A stretch of 64,000 bases of DNA from Mariprofundus sp. UBA1536. Its GTDB lineage: Bacteria > Pseudomonadota > Zetaproteobacteria > Mariprofundales > Mariprofundaceae. Every line of letters begins with the position of its first letter. Position 1 is the stretch's first letter. Position numbers and translations under genes: made by a program. The stretch covers positions 62,001-126,000 of the forward strand of contig DCPU01000015.1 in NCBI GenBank assembly GCA_002323245.1, given 5' to 3'. Of the stretch, positions 42,653 to 51,248 are shown one piece after another. Below the pieces are notes generated by a model, which saw only the letters and a list, made by a program, of their open reading frames with translations, searched no databases and was not told the DNA's origin.

Positions 42653-43298
42653 AATTTTTGATTTGCGAGAAAATTTTATTGGGGTATTTTTTATAACCCA
42701 AAGAACCATTGTAAGCTGCCAAGGCTCTGGTCTCTGTGCGATATTTGGTGAGGTAATGTTTTAAAATGGCACAGCCGTAACGAATATTAGTGGCCACATC
42801 AAAAAGGTTGTCGTTGGGAGCGCCTATAGAATCTTTCCAGAAAGGCATCACCTGCATCAATCCCAAAGCGCCCACATTACTTACAGCAAAAGGATCAAAG
42901 CGAGATTCCACAGTAATCAGCGCCAATATCAATTCAGGGCGAATTTCATGACGCTGACTATACACCCACACCCAGCGGGCAATTTCTTTGGCTTCGTGCT
43001 CGCTATTGCCAAAAATGACAATACGCTGACTCACCCTTTCCACCCAAGCATCGCGGATGGGTTGACTGGATTCGGGTGCAGGTTGGCTTAAAATGGCTTT
43101 GACATCTTGCTCTACTTCAGGGGCAACATCCATCATGCCAATATGGTGCTCGACAATGCGCATGGTGGCGGTATCTTGGGTGACGCGTTGTTGCTCTTCG
43201 GGGGTGCTGTAATACCAAATCGGTAAGCCAATAATGAAACCAATCACCATCAAGAATGCTAACCCCCCTTTGTGATGGGGGGAAAACAAGGATTGCAT
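42645..43298 (-). CDS. Membrane-anchored lytic transglycosylase (SLT domain)
   Basis: Peptidoglycan lyase of 217 residues. A single N-terminal transmembrane helix (about 12-30) anchors it facing the periplasm. A spacer follows, then the goose-type SLT domain with catalytic Glu131 in VESRFDPFAVSNVGALGLMQVMP and the downstream FDVATNIRYGCAILKHYL and ALAAYNGS motifs. It is shorter than Slt70 and MltC, matching small family-1 enzymes. It lies eight bases downstream of proS and overlaps the next gene. Confidence 0.9.
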   Translation of the reverse strand: MQSLFSPHHKGGLAFLMVIGFIIGLPIWYYSTPEEQQRVTQDTATMRIVEHHIGMMDVAPEVEQDVKAILSQPAPESSQPIRDAWVERVSQRIVIFGNSEHEAKEIARWVWVYSQRHEIRPELILALITVESRFDPFAVSNVGALGLMQVMPFWKDSIGAPNDNLFDVATNIRYGCAILKHYLTKYRTETRALAAYNGSLGYKKYPNKIFSQIKNYE

Positions 43299-43306
43299 AT
43301 TTTTCT

Positions 43307-45028
43307 TCAGTTGCTTTCCTTGGCTGCGATTGTAGCCAGCATATCAAGTGCGGCTTGGTTGATTCCTGCAAGACTTGATTCAGTAGCTTCACCAAGCCGT
43401 GGTTTGAGCTCAAGGGCATCACTTTCTAGGCCGCGATCACCCACGACAATCGTGAGGGGAATACCCATCAGTTCAGCATCTTTGAATTTCACGCCAGGGC
43501 GTTCATTTCTATCGTCGAAAAGTGCATTCACGCCAGCTTTGATCAAGTCGTTGTAGATGTTTGCCGCTGCTTCTGCCACGGCTTCATTTTTACCCACTGA
43601 CACCACTGATACATCAAACGGGGCAATGTTGAGTGGCCATGCGATGCCTTTTTCATCATTGCATTGCTCGACGACTGCAGCCATTAAACGCGACACGCCG
43701 ATACCGTAACAACCCATGGTGGCTACTGCACGCTTGCCATTTTCATCCTGAAACATCACTTCCATAGGTTGAGAATAAACAGTGCCAAGCTCAAAAATGT
43801 GACCAACCTCAATGCCGCGTGATAATTCCATAAAACCGTGGCAGCTAAAGCAGGTATCATTGGCTTGGGTTTGACGCAAATCAGCGATGATGGCATTTGG
43901 TACGTCTCGGTTGATGGAGACGCCAGCAGTATGGGTATCCGCTTTATTGCTGCCCATGATCATACCTTCAGCATTTTTGATAGCACTATCGATATACACT
44001 GGGCAACTCAGTCCCACAGGGCCGACATAACCCACAATGCCGCCAATGGATTTTACATCTTCATCGCTAGCCATTTCAATTTCGGTGGCGCCCAAAACAC
44101 GCGTGAGTTTTACATCTTGCAATTGATCATCACCGCGCACGCAGGCAGCAATAGTTTGACCGTCGAGCTCGCCGCCGCTGACTTTAAAGATCAATGTTTT
44201 AAGTAAAGATTCGTTTGCGACATTGAGGAATGAAGCCACATCTTCCACAGCCGTTTTGTTTGGTGTGCTTACTTCCGTCAATTCACCTGCTGTGCCTTGG
44301 AAGACATGGGGAATGGCCATAGCTTTTTCCACGTTGGCGGCATAAGAGCAGCCAGAGCAGTGGGCAATCAAATCTTCGCCAGATTCAGCAAGCACATGAA
44401 ACTCATGACTGGATGAACCACCAATAGAGCCGTTATCAGCTTCGACTGCACGGAATTTTAAACCCAAACGGTTAAAAATGCGGTGGTAGGTATCAAACAT
44501 ATTTTTATATTCGGCGGCCAAACATTCGCTATTGGCATGAAACGAATATGCATCTTTCATCACAAACTCGCGGCCACGCATCAAACCAAAACGTGGGCGA
44601 ATTTCATCACGGAATTTGTTTTGTACTTGATACAAGTTCATGGGCAATTGTTTGTAAGAGCGCAGCTCGCGGCTCATCAAATCACAAATCACCTCTTCGT
44701 GGGTGGGGCCAAGGCATGATTCGTGATCGTGGCGATCTTTAAAGCGCAATAGCTCAGGGCCATATTTTTCCCAGCGGCCTGATTTTTGCCAAAACTCGGC
44801 AGGTTGCACCATAGGCATCAACAATTCTTGAGCGCCAGCGCGATTCATTTCTTCGCGTACAATGCCCTCAATTTTGCGCAAAACACGCAAGCCCATGGGT
44901 AAATAATCATATACACCACTGGTGACGCGGCGGATAAAGCCGGCTCTTAAAAGCAGTTGGTGGGAGACCACTTCTGCATCGGCAGGGGTGTCTCTAAGTG
45001 TTGGTGAAAATAATTTAGAATAGCGCAT
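43307..45028 (-). CDS. proS: Prolyl-tRNA synthetase, bacterial type with INS editing domain
   Basis: Charges tRNA-Pro. The 573-residue protein is of the bacterial (ProS1) type. It begins MRYSKLFSPTLRDTPADAEVVSHQLLLRAGFIRR, with class II motif 2 around CLGPTHEEVICDL and FRDEIRPRFGLMRGREFVMKDAYSFH, the INS editing insertion (about 225-400, with the GxxxxS-type VGYVGPVGL segment), motif 3 GCYGIGVSRLMAAVVEQ, and the C-terminal anticodon-binding domain. The length matches E. coli (572). Confidence 0.96.
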   Translation of the reverse strand: MRYSKLFSPTLRDTPADAEVVSHQLLLRAGFIRRVTSGVYDYLPMGLRVLRKIEGIVREEMNRAGAQELLMPMVQPAEFWQKSGRWEKYGPELLRFKDRHDHESCLGPTHEEVICDLMSRELRSYKQLPMNLYQVQNKFRDEIRPRFGLMRGREFVMKDAYSFHANSECLAAEYKNMFDTYHRIFNRLGLKFRAVEADNGSIGGSSSHEFHVLAESGEDLIAHCSGCSYAANVEKAMAIPHVFQGTAGELTEVSTPNKTAVEDVASFLNVANESLLKTLIFKVSGGELDGQTIAACVRGDDQLQDVKLTRVLGATEIEMASDEDVKSIGGIVGYVGPVGLSCPVYIDSAIKNAEGMIMGSNKADTHTAGVSINRDVPNAIIADLRQTQANDTCFSCHGFMELSRGIEVGHIFELGTVYSQPMEVMFQDENGKRAVATMGCYGIGVSRLMAAVVEQCNDEKGIAWPLNIAPFDVSVVSVGKNEAVAEAAANIYNDLIKAGVNALFDDRNERPGVKFKDAELMGIPLTIVVGDRGLESDALELKPRLGEATESSLAGINQAALDMLATIAAKESN

Positions 45029-45083
45029 GGCGCGAAGCTAAAGCACAGCGAAAACCCTGCAAGTGTATAATGCTTAGCAGGTG

Positions 45084-45719
45084 TTAATCGCGCTCGCGAA
45101 TGAATGAAAAGAACTCGTGTTTGTTGTCTTCTAACAACAGTGGGATGACCGACATTTCAACGTTGATGATTCGCCCGTTTTTGCATAAGGCTTGGGTTTG
45201 CATAGATTTGTATAACCAGGGCCCAACATTGGAAGCTAAATATTTTTGCATGCCTTTTTCATGGGCTTGGCGCATAGTTGGCGGCACAATCAAATCACTG
45301 AGCTTTTGACCCAACGCTTCGCGTGTTGACCAGCCAAACATAGATTCGGCGCTGCGATTCCAACCGGTGATATAGCCATCTTGGTTCATGGAAACATAAG
45401 CATCAAAAGTGCTGTCGATGACCCGTTGCAGGCGGTCGCGGCTGCGCTTGAGTTGCAACTGGCTGTGTTGCTGTTGCCGCAGCATGTTTTGCGAAAGTAA
45501 GCCGAAAGCCACAAAAGCAGATGATATAATCAAGCGCATCCAAATCTCATCGGGGTCATCACTGAGCAGCGTGTCCATAAAATCAGCATCCGAAAATACC
45601 AATGCGTGAAGGGCTGCTTCCAACGGCCAATATAATACACCCAAGAAAATACCGAGGTAGGTGAGGTGAACGCCTGTTGTTAAGTATTTTTTTAAGCCGG
45701 AGAACAAGGTTTTATTCAT
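45084..45719 (-). CDS. Membrane-anchored PAS-domain protein without output domain
   Basis: Protein of 211 residues with two transmembrane segments (about 17-42 and 62-80) and a short coiled coil (LRQQQHSQLQLKRSRDRLQRV). A single PAS domain follows (about 92-211: VIDSTFDAYVSMNQDGYITGWNRSAESMFGWSTREALGQKLSDLIVPP), ending FFSFIRERD where a kinase or GGDEF domain would normally start. There is no frameshifted continuation downstream, so it is either a stand-alone sensor or a truncated one. The start overlaps the DUF805 stop (TAATG). Confidence 0.8.
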   Translation of the reverse strand: MNKTLFSGLKKYLTTGVHLTYLGIFLGVLYWPLEAALHALVFSDADFMDTLLSDDPDEIWMRLIISSAFVAFGLLSQNMLRQQQHSQLQLKRSRDRLQRVIDSTFDAYVSMNQDGYITGWNRSAESMFGWSTREALGQKLSDLIVPPTMRQAHEKGMQKYLASNVGPWLYKSMQTQALCKNGRIINVEMSVIPLLLEDNKHEFFSFIRERD

Positions 45720-46057
45720 TAAATCAAAGGCTGCTTGCCATATTGATTATCTTCTTGGCTGGCTTGCACTAAGAAAATAAGCATCACAATCAGGCCAATA
45801 AGTGGCACAATATAAATCAATTGCCACCAGCCTGTGCGACCAGTGTCGTGCAACCTGCGCGTAGTAACGGCAATACTGGGAATAAATATAAATATTGAGA
45901 AAAGAGTGAGCAGTAGCGTGGACTGAAATTCAGCGGCAACCACCAAGAGGGCAACATAAATCAGGAAATAGATTAAGGTAAACATCCAATAGTCTTCGCG
46001 GGTAGCACGGCCAGAGAAGGTGGCGTAAAGCTGAATGGCGCGAATAAACTGAAACAT
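45719..46057 (-). CDS. DUF805 membrane protein
   Basis: Protein of 112 residues with four hydrophobic segments and the DUF805 signature: FSGRATREDYWMFTLIYFL near the N-terminus and IPSIAVTTRRLHDTGRTGWWQLIYIVPLIG in the centre. The function of the family is unknown. It lies between the RDD gene (28-base gap) and the PAS gene (one-base overlap). Confidence 0.9.
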   Translation of the reverse strand: MFQFIRAIQLYATFSGRATREDYWMFTLIYFLIYVALLVVAAEFQSTLLLTLFSIFIFIPSIAVTTRRLHDTGRTGWWQLIYIVPLIGLIVMLIFLVQASQEDNQYGKQPLI

Positions 46058-46085
46058 TGAATCTCCTTATTTGTAGTTCAAATCC

Positions 46086-46616
46086 TTATTGATAAACCCG
46101 GAACACGCCTGTTTTTGATACCAAATCATGCAAGGTTTGACGGTGTTGCGTGAAAATCATACAGCCCATGCTGACTAGAGGAATGCAACTGCTCAAGGCA
46201 AAAAAGAAATGGTTGGTATCACCAGTTTTGAGATAAATGATGGTTTGCCCCAAAGCGATGATGGTGATGCCAAAGGCAATGTATCGAATGGATGCCATCA
46301 AAAGGTTGGGGTGTTTGCCTGTCTCTATATCAACAACGCACAGTTTCCATGGGCGCATGCCTGTGGTTGCGCCTTTGTGCCAAAAGCCAACATAGTAGGC
46401 ATAAGTCACGGTGATGAAGAGTAGGTTTTGCACCCATCGGGCTGGTGTGGCACCAGTGAGTAGTTCAACGCCTGTAAGGGTAAGGCCAACCAAAATAAAA
46501 GTGATAGCAAAAACGATAATCAAATCGTACAAGGCAGAAAACATACGCGTTGTAATGCCTACAGTTTTTCCCTTCTGCCGCTGGCTTGTTGCTTGTTGGC
46601 TTACCCGCTCACTCAC
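46086..46616 (-). CDS. RDD family membrane protein
   Basis: Protein of 176 residues with the RDD domain: TRMFSALYDLIIVFAITFILVG, replacing the usual RRxxAxxxD opening, and later GATTGMRPWKLCVVDIETG and QTLHDLVSKTGVFRV. Some RDD proteins are Na+/H+ antiporters, most are uncharacterised. I chose the GTG at 46616, which overlaps the trmFO stop by four bases (GTGA) and follows GGGAG at the right distance; the ATG at 46643 lies inside trmFO. Confidence 0.87.
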   Translation of the reverse strand: MSERVSQQATSQRQKGKTVGITTRMFSALYDLIIVFAITFILVGLTLTGVELLTGATPARWVQNLLFITVTYAYYVGFWHKGATTGMRPWKLCVVDIETGKHPNLLMASIRYIAFGITIIALGQTIIYLKTGDTNHFFFALSSCIPLVSMGCMIFTQHRQTLHDLVSKTGVFRVYQ

Positions 46617-47962
46617 ACTGCACTCCCTGTGTTTGCTTTCCATGCTTCCAATGAAAGTAAAGACGCTTCAGATACCATACGGCGGCGCTCTGAGCGCGCA
46701 AGCCTGCGTTTGCCATCGCGCTTTGGCGCAGGAGGAAGTAAACCAAAATTGATGTTCATGGGTTGGAAATCTTCGATGCGGGTGCCTGAGATATGTGCAA
46801 GCAAAGCGCCAAAGGCAGTGTCTTCTGGCGGAATGTTTGGCTCGCGGCCTTGCACGATATCAGCGATAAAACGGCCTGCCATCAAGCCCATGCTTGCAGA
46901 TTCTACGTAACCTTCCACACCTGTGATTTGTCCTGCAAACATAATCCGAGGGTCTTTTTTTAGTCGAAGTGATTTATCCAAAAGCAACGGTGATTTGATA
47001 AAGGTATTACGATGCAAACTCCCCAAGCGGAAATATTCTGCATTTTCTAAGCCCGGAATCATCGCAAACACACGCTTTTGATCGCCATATTTCATTTTGG
47101 TTTGGAAGCCTACAATATTGAGCAAGCTCTTGGCGCGGTTATCCTGGCGCAATTGCACCACGGCATAATATTTTTCACCTGTGACCGGATGATCAAGACC
47201 CACAGGTTTCATGGGTCCAAAGCGCGGTGTTTCGCGGCCACGTTCGGCCATTACTTCAATGGGCATGCAGCCATCAAAAAAGGGCACATCCTCAAAGTCT
47301 TTAAATGCCATGTATTCAGCATCGAGCAACGCATCAATAAAGGTGTTGTATTGTTCTTCATTCATGGGGCAATTGAGGTAATCACCCATTTCACCTTCAA
47401 CCACATTTTTATCATAACGTGATTTCCAATAAGCCACATCCATATTCACAGTTTCAGCATCCACCACAGGGGCAATGGCATCAAAGAAGCTTAAATGATC
47501 TTCGCCGGCAATCTTTTGAATTTCGTTATACAACGCATCTGAAGTCAGCGGCCCAGAAGCAATCAGCACAATGCCATCTTCTGGGATGGTGGTGACTTCA
47601 TCATGGATGAAGGTAATCAGTGGTTCGTTTTTAAGTTTGTCGGTCACCGTTTGAGAAAACAATTCCCTGTCCACAGCCATGGCTCCACCAGCGGGCAACT
47701 GGGCAATATGGCCAGCTGCCATAATGAGCGAATCAAGGCGGCGCATTTCTTCATGCAACAAACCCACCGCATTTTCGAGGTTGTCAGCGCGAAAGGAATT
47801 CGAGCAAACAAGCTCAGCACATTTGTCGGTATGATGCGCCGCCGTCATGCGTTTGGGGCGCATTTCGTAGAGATTCACTGCAATACCAGCCTTAGCCAAT
47901 TGCCATGCTGCTTCAGAGCCCGCAAGACCTGCGCCAATGATATGGATAGGGGTTGGGCTCAT
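46613..47962 (-). CDS. trmFO: Folate/FAD-dependent tRNA (uracil-54-C5)-methyltransferase
   Basis: Makes ribothymidine at tRNA position 54 with methylenetetrahydrofolate. The 449-residue protein has the dinucleotide motif GAGLAGSEAA (about 10-19), LYEMRP, the family-typical CAELVCSNSFRADNLENAVGLLHEEMRRLDSLI, YLNCPMNEEQYNTF, and the C-terminal FAGQITGVEGYVESASMGLMAG. This enzyme is found in Gram-positives, alphaproteobacteria and some other lineages; most gammaproteobacteria use SAM-dependent TrmA instead. It is 26 bases after the PD40 gene. Confidence 0.96.
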   Translation of the reverse strand: MSPTPIHIIGAGLAGSEAAWQLAKAGIAVNLYEMRPKRMTAAHHTDKCAELVCSNSFRADNLENAVGLLHEEMRRLDSLIMAAGHIAQLPAGGAMAVDRELFSQTVTDKLKNEPLITFIHDEVTTIPEDGIVLIASGPLTSDALYNEIQKIAGEDHLSFFDAIAPVVDAETVNMDVAYWKSRYDKNVVEGEMGDYLNCPMNEEQYNTFIDALLDAEYMAFKDFEDVPFFDGCMPIEVMAERGRETPRFGPMKPVGLDHPVTGEKYYAVVQLRQDNRAKSLLNIVGFQTKMKYGDQKRVFAMIPGLENAEYFRLGSLHRNTFIKSPLLLDKSLRLKKDPRIMFAGQITGVEGYVESASMGLMAGRFIADIVQGREPNIPPEDTAFGALLAHISGTRIEDFQPMNINFGLLPPAPKRDGKRRLARSERRRMVSEASLLSLEAWKANTGSAV

Positions 47963-47988
47963 AGGTGGTGTGTTCCTTAGGTTTTAGA

Positions 47989-49047
47989 TTATTTGGCTGG
48001 TGCCGTCCATAACAACCAGTTGCCGATCGTGTCGGTCTCTGGTGCATTTGGGTCGCGGTTAGAATGGAAAATAATCGTGTTGTTGTCCAGCCATGTTGGG
48101 CCACCATCGGTAACATTCTCTCCAAAAGTAATGCGTTTTATTTTCTTGCTGGCCACATTAAGTGTGTAAACGGATGTTTGCAAAACATCACCGGCGCTAT
48201 CGCGATTGGATACAAATACAATGTGTTTGCCATCAGTGCTCCATGAAGGTTCTACATCAGCAAAGGGGCTGCTTGTAAGTTGTGTAAGCGCTGATCCATC
48301 AATGTTTTGTGTCCAGATATCGAAGTTACCATTGTCTTCGCGTACAAAGACGATGGATTTACCATCGGCAGAAATATCACCATCAAAACCTTCTCCGAGA
48401 AGTACCACACCGTCAGCACCAGCTTTTTTGATAAATAGATTGGGTTGCCAAAATTTATTGGCAACGCCTGTTGTCGTTTTTTCATAACCTGATTTGTAAG
48501 CCCAATATGCTTCATGGTACATGCGCCATTTTTGGCCGACCAACTGGGTATGTAGGGTTCCATCGGAATGCTGGCTTTCAATGCGTGAACGGCGCGTAGC
48601 TTCTAAAGATGCGTCGAAAACCCAAAGGCTGGCATCAGCTGTTGCATTGATATGATTGGGGAGTAATAAACTATTAAACACGCCATTCCCAATCGAAGTT
48701 TGGCTATTTTTTGAAGCAATCCACGGGGTGAAATAACCAAGGCGATTGCTGATATAACCGATATCGCCATTGGCTAAGGCCACACCATCGCGAATGGTGT
48801 CCCTATCATTCAAGGCTTCAACGTTGCTGGTCATGTTCAGCGTTTTGCGGTTAAGTTGTATTACCTGAAACTTGCGATTGACCTGTTGGGCATAGACTAA
48901 GAATTCACCAGCCACATTGGGATAAATCATGTCGACTTTTTCAGTGACGAAAAGTGGTTGCATGGCTGATGGTTCACCATTTGCAGTTGCTGCCATAGCA
49001 GCAGTAGCAACGCAGCTTGCGAGCATAAGCGGAAATATTTTTTTCAT
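47989..49047 (-). CDS. Exported PD40/TolB-like beta-propeller protein
   Basis: Protein of 352 residues from the ATG at 49047 (AAGGGGT upstream), with signal peptide MKKIFPLMLASCVATAAMAATA. The C-terminal half has three or more WD40-like PD40 repeats (DGDISADGKSIVFVREDNGNFDIWTQNIDGS; EPSWSTDGKHIVFVSNRDSAGDVLQTSVY; GPTWLDNNTIIFHSNRD), as in the propeller of TolB. It lacks the TolB N-terminal domain and no tol-pal genes are near, so it is not TolB. Ligand unknown. Confidence 0.85.
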   Translation of the reverse strand: MKKIFPLMLASCVATAAMAATANGEPSAMQPLFVTEKVDMIYPNVAGEFLVYAQQVNRKFQVIQLNRKTLNMTSNVEALNDRDTIRDGVALANGDIGYISNRLGYFTPWIASKNSQTSIGNGVFNSLLLPNHINATADASLWVFDASLEATRRSRIESQHSDGTLHTQLVGQKWRMYHEAYWAYKSGYEKTTTGVANKFWQPNLFIKKAGADGVVLLGEGFDGDISADGKSIVFVREDNGNFDIWTQNIDGSALTQLTSSPFADVEPSWSTDGKHIVFVSNRDSAGDVLQTSVYTLNVASKKIKRITFGENVTDGGPTWLDNNTIIFHSNRDPNAPETDTIGNWLLWTAPAK

Positions 49048-49176
49048 GGTTGTACCCCTTAAATAGATTCGAGGCGGCAGCATAAGAATGATTTGATTGA
49101 TGTCGATTGAACATAGCATTAAATTCTGATAATAATCGTTTTGGGATAAGGGTATTTTTTTATTTAAGGAGAGCTT

Positions 49177-49707
49177 ATGAGGTTATTGATGTTAAAAATT
49201 TTCAGGTTTGGGGCAGTGTGTTTCACTGTGGTAGGTATACAGGCCTGTACTTTGGAAGGTGGTTGTGAATACTATTACAACTACAGCACAGGCAACGATT
49301 ATATGTGCACTGATGTTTCAACAAATGATATCCTCCCGCCAAAAGATTCTGATGTTTGTTTCTACGGTGATGGAAACTCATTCCATGAAAGCACCTCCTG
49401 TTCTTCACTGGGCTATAGCACGCCAAACTCTTATTCTTCTGATATTCTTTACTATAACAGCAATAAAGATCCAAGCCCTTATGGATCATATGGCTCAGGC
49501 TCTTTTGGTGGTTCTGGTGGTAGCACCGGTGGAAATGTCTGCAATGAAGCCACAGTTTGGACTGGGGACCCAGCTGATGTTCAGGTGAGTACAATTTGCC
49601 AAGGTGCTTGTGTTTATGCTAATGCTGGGCATCAGCAAGGCTTGAGCTCAAGTTGTAGTATCGTTGCAAGCTGGGGAGCAACTTCCAGCTGTAGCGTGTG
49701 TCCTTAA
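49177..49707 (+). CDS. Cysteine-rich lipoprotein-like protein of unknown function
   Basis: I do not recognise this 176-residue protein. The N-terminal hydrophobic segment (about 8-22) ends G-I-Q-A-C24, an acceptable lipobox, so it is probably a lipoprotein. After Cys24 there are ten further cysteines (30, 44, 61, 75, 122, 141, 145, 160, 172, 175), an even number fit for disulfides. A Tyr/Ser/Gly low-complexity segment (about 95-120) divides the protein. AAGGAGAG precedes the ATG. It is eleven bases before the next gene, probably cotranscribed. Confidence 0.75.
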   Translation: MRLLMLKIFRFGAVCFTVVGIQACTLEGGCEYYYNYSTGNDYMCTDVSTNDILPPKDSDVCFYGDGNSFHESTSCSSLGYSTPNSYSSDILYYNSNKDPSPYGSYGSGSFGGSGGSTGGNVCNEATVWTGDPADVQVSTICQGACVYANAGHQQGLSSSCSIVASWGATSSCSVCP

Positions 49708-49718
49708 GGAGATATGAG

Positions 49719-50240
49719 ATGAAGAAATTATTGATGATTTTTACATTGGCGCTTTCATGCGCTTCGGTCGCATCTGCTTCAGATCTTTTTTATAGTAGCT
49801 CCTACCCTGCTGACGAACAGGCTTCAGGGTGTGAGGTAAACCATGAGCTCCGTTATGATGCTGCCAGCCAACAAATGAGTTGGGTTGTCGCTAGCGTTTG
49901 CTCAGGGCAAATAGCTGCTAGTGATGCAGTGCAGTTCAGTGTCAACGCAATGCGGGCATGGACGTATGCCTTGCATAAAGGCGTGGACTGGGCTTCAACT
50001 GCTTCTGCTGGTGACTTTCAAGCCTTACACCATTGGCAAGATAATCTGGCTATCAACGTAGCTACCTCTACAGACGCATTGGGATCTGATGCTGCTTATA
50101 TTGTGGTTAGTAATAATCAGTTTGCAGGTGAATTGGCCAAACCGATGCTTATTTCAGCACAAGAGTTAGGGGTTGGTATTGCTGCTATTGAAGTATCACG
50201 GAAAATCGAAATAGCTTTAAGACAAGCACCGAAGGAATAG
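49719..50240 (+). CDS. Exported protein of unknown function
   Basis: Unrecognised 173-residue protein with a clean signal peptide (MKKLLMIFTLALSCASVASA, cleavage before SDLFY). The mature part has two cysteines (about 38 and 61), is alanine-rich, and is predicted mixed alpha/beta with no known motif. The start is fixed by AAGGAG at 49706-49711. It follows the cysteine-rich lipoprotein and is closed by a terminator, so the two form a small operon of envelope proteins. Confidence 0.78.
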   Translation: MKKLLMIFTLALSCASVASASDLFYSSSYPADEQASGCEVNHELRYDAASQQMSWVVASVCSGQIAASDAVQFSVNAMRAWTYALHKGVDWASTASAGDFQALHHWQDNLAINVATSTDALGSDAAYIVVSNNQFAGELAKPMLISAQELGVGIAAIEVSRKIEIALRQAPKE

Positions 50241-50263
50241 ATTACCGAATAGGACAGAGTATG

Positions 50264-50293
50264 AAAGGGGCACACGTAAGGTGTCCCTTTTTT
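50264..50293 (+). terminator. Intrinsic terminator after the two secreted proteins
   Basis: AAAGGGGCAC (50264-50273) pairs with GTGTCCCTTT (50281-50290) with one G-T pair, followed by TTT. It overlaps the last codons or stop of the convergent CvfB-like gene by two bases. Confidence 0.85.
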
Positions 50294-51137
50294 ATGTGGC
50301 TATCTGAATTAAACGAATGCCGTTTTCTTCAATGGTGATGCGTTTTTGTTTGTAGAGTGAACCAATGGTTTTTTTGAAGATTTTTTTACTCACGCCAAAC
50401 ATGGCTTTGATGGCTTCGGGGTCACTTTTATCGTGCAGCGGTAAGAAGCCTTTGTTGGTTTTGAGTTTATAAAGTATGGCTTCGCCAACTTCATCGGTTT
50501 TGTCGCTGGCTTGTTTGAATAGACATAAATCAATTTTGCGATCAGGGCGGATGTTTTGGATAAAACCTTTCAGGCGTTCTCCGTGTTTGAGAGGTTGCAA
50601 CACTTCATGCTTATGCAACAGGGCAAGATGGGTGTTGTTCACAATCATTTGGTAACCCAAGTCAGTTTTGTTGGCGTTGAGCAGCTCCACTTCCTGGCCA
50701 ACTGTGAATTCACCTAAGGATTCTTCATCAACAAAGTCGCGGATTTTGGTGGAGGCTGCAATGCGGCCACTGCTTTCATCTTTATAGATATATACGATGT
50801 AGGATTTACCTACTTCAGGGCGGTAGGTTTGCTCATCATAAGGCAGCAATAAATCCTTGGGTAAACCCCAATCTAAGAAAGCACCCGCTTGATTTACGGC
50901 CACACAATTGAGAAAGGCAAACTCCCCCACTTGGGCAAGCGGCGTAAGGGTGGTCGCAATCAAACGATCTTCAGAATCAAAATAGAGAAATACTTCAAGC
51001 TTTTCACCAATGGTGTAAGCGGCAGGTACATATCGAATCGGCAACAAAATTTCACCAAAGTTTTCACCATCAAGGTATAAGCCGAAATCAACTTCTTTGA
51101 CGATGGTTAATGGATTGGTTTTGCCAATTTGAATCAT
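50292..51137 (-). CDS. CvfB/YitL-like S1-domain RNA-binding protein
   Basis: Protein of 281 residues made of S1-like beta-barrels in tandem followed by a C-terminal winged-helix domain. The signature is GAFLDWGLPKDLLLPYDEQ (about residues 85-103). The later region is GYQMIVNNTHLALLHKHEVLQPLKHGERLKGFIQNIRPDRKIDL, and FGVSKKIFKKTIGSLYKQKRITIEENGIRLI is the winged helix. CvfB homologues affect virulence or stress gene expression by binding RNA; the role here is not known. Start at 51137 chosen because MIQIGKTNPL matches the family. Confidence 0.9.
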   Translation of the reverse strand: MIQIGKTNPLTIVKEVDFGLYLDGENFGEILLPIRYVPAAYTIGEKLEVFLYFDSEDRLIATTLTPLAQVGEFAFLNCVAVNQAGAFLDWGLPKDLLLPYDEQTYRPEVGKSYIVYIYKDESSGRIAASTKIRDFVDEESLGEFTVGQEVELLNANKTDLGYQMIVNNTHLALLHKHEVLQPLKHGERLKGFIQNIRPDRKIDLCLFKQASDKTDEVGEAILYKLKTNKGFLPLHDKSDPEAIKAMFGVSKKIFKKTIGSLYKQKRITIEENGIRLIQIAT

Positions 51138-51248
51138 GGGCGGGCTCCGTGGCAGAAAAAAGCTTTTGCGGCAAAGCTGCAACAAGGTTGGCACGATAGA
51201 GCAAAGCAGCTAATCGACAAGGCTTATTATCGCGGCATAATCGCCGCC

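Noticed and set aside
49120..49150. Possible Fur box (TGATAATAATCG) in the divergent spacer before the cysteine-rich lipoprotein
   Set aside because: Only one half matches the Fur 7-1-7 pattern; the second half (ATCGTTT) does not.
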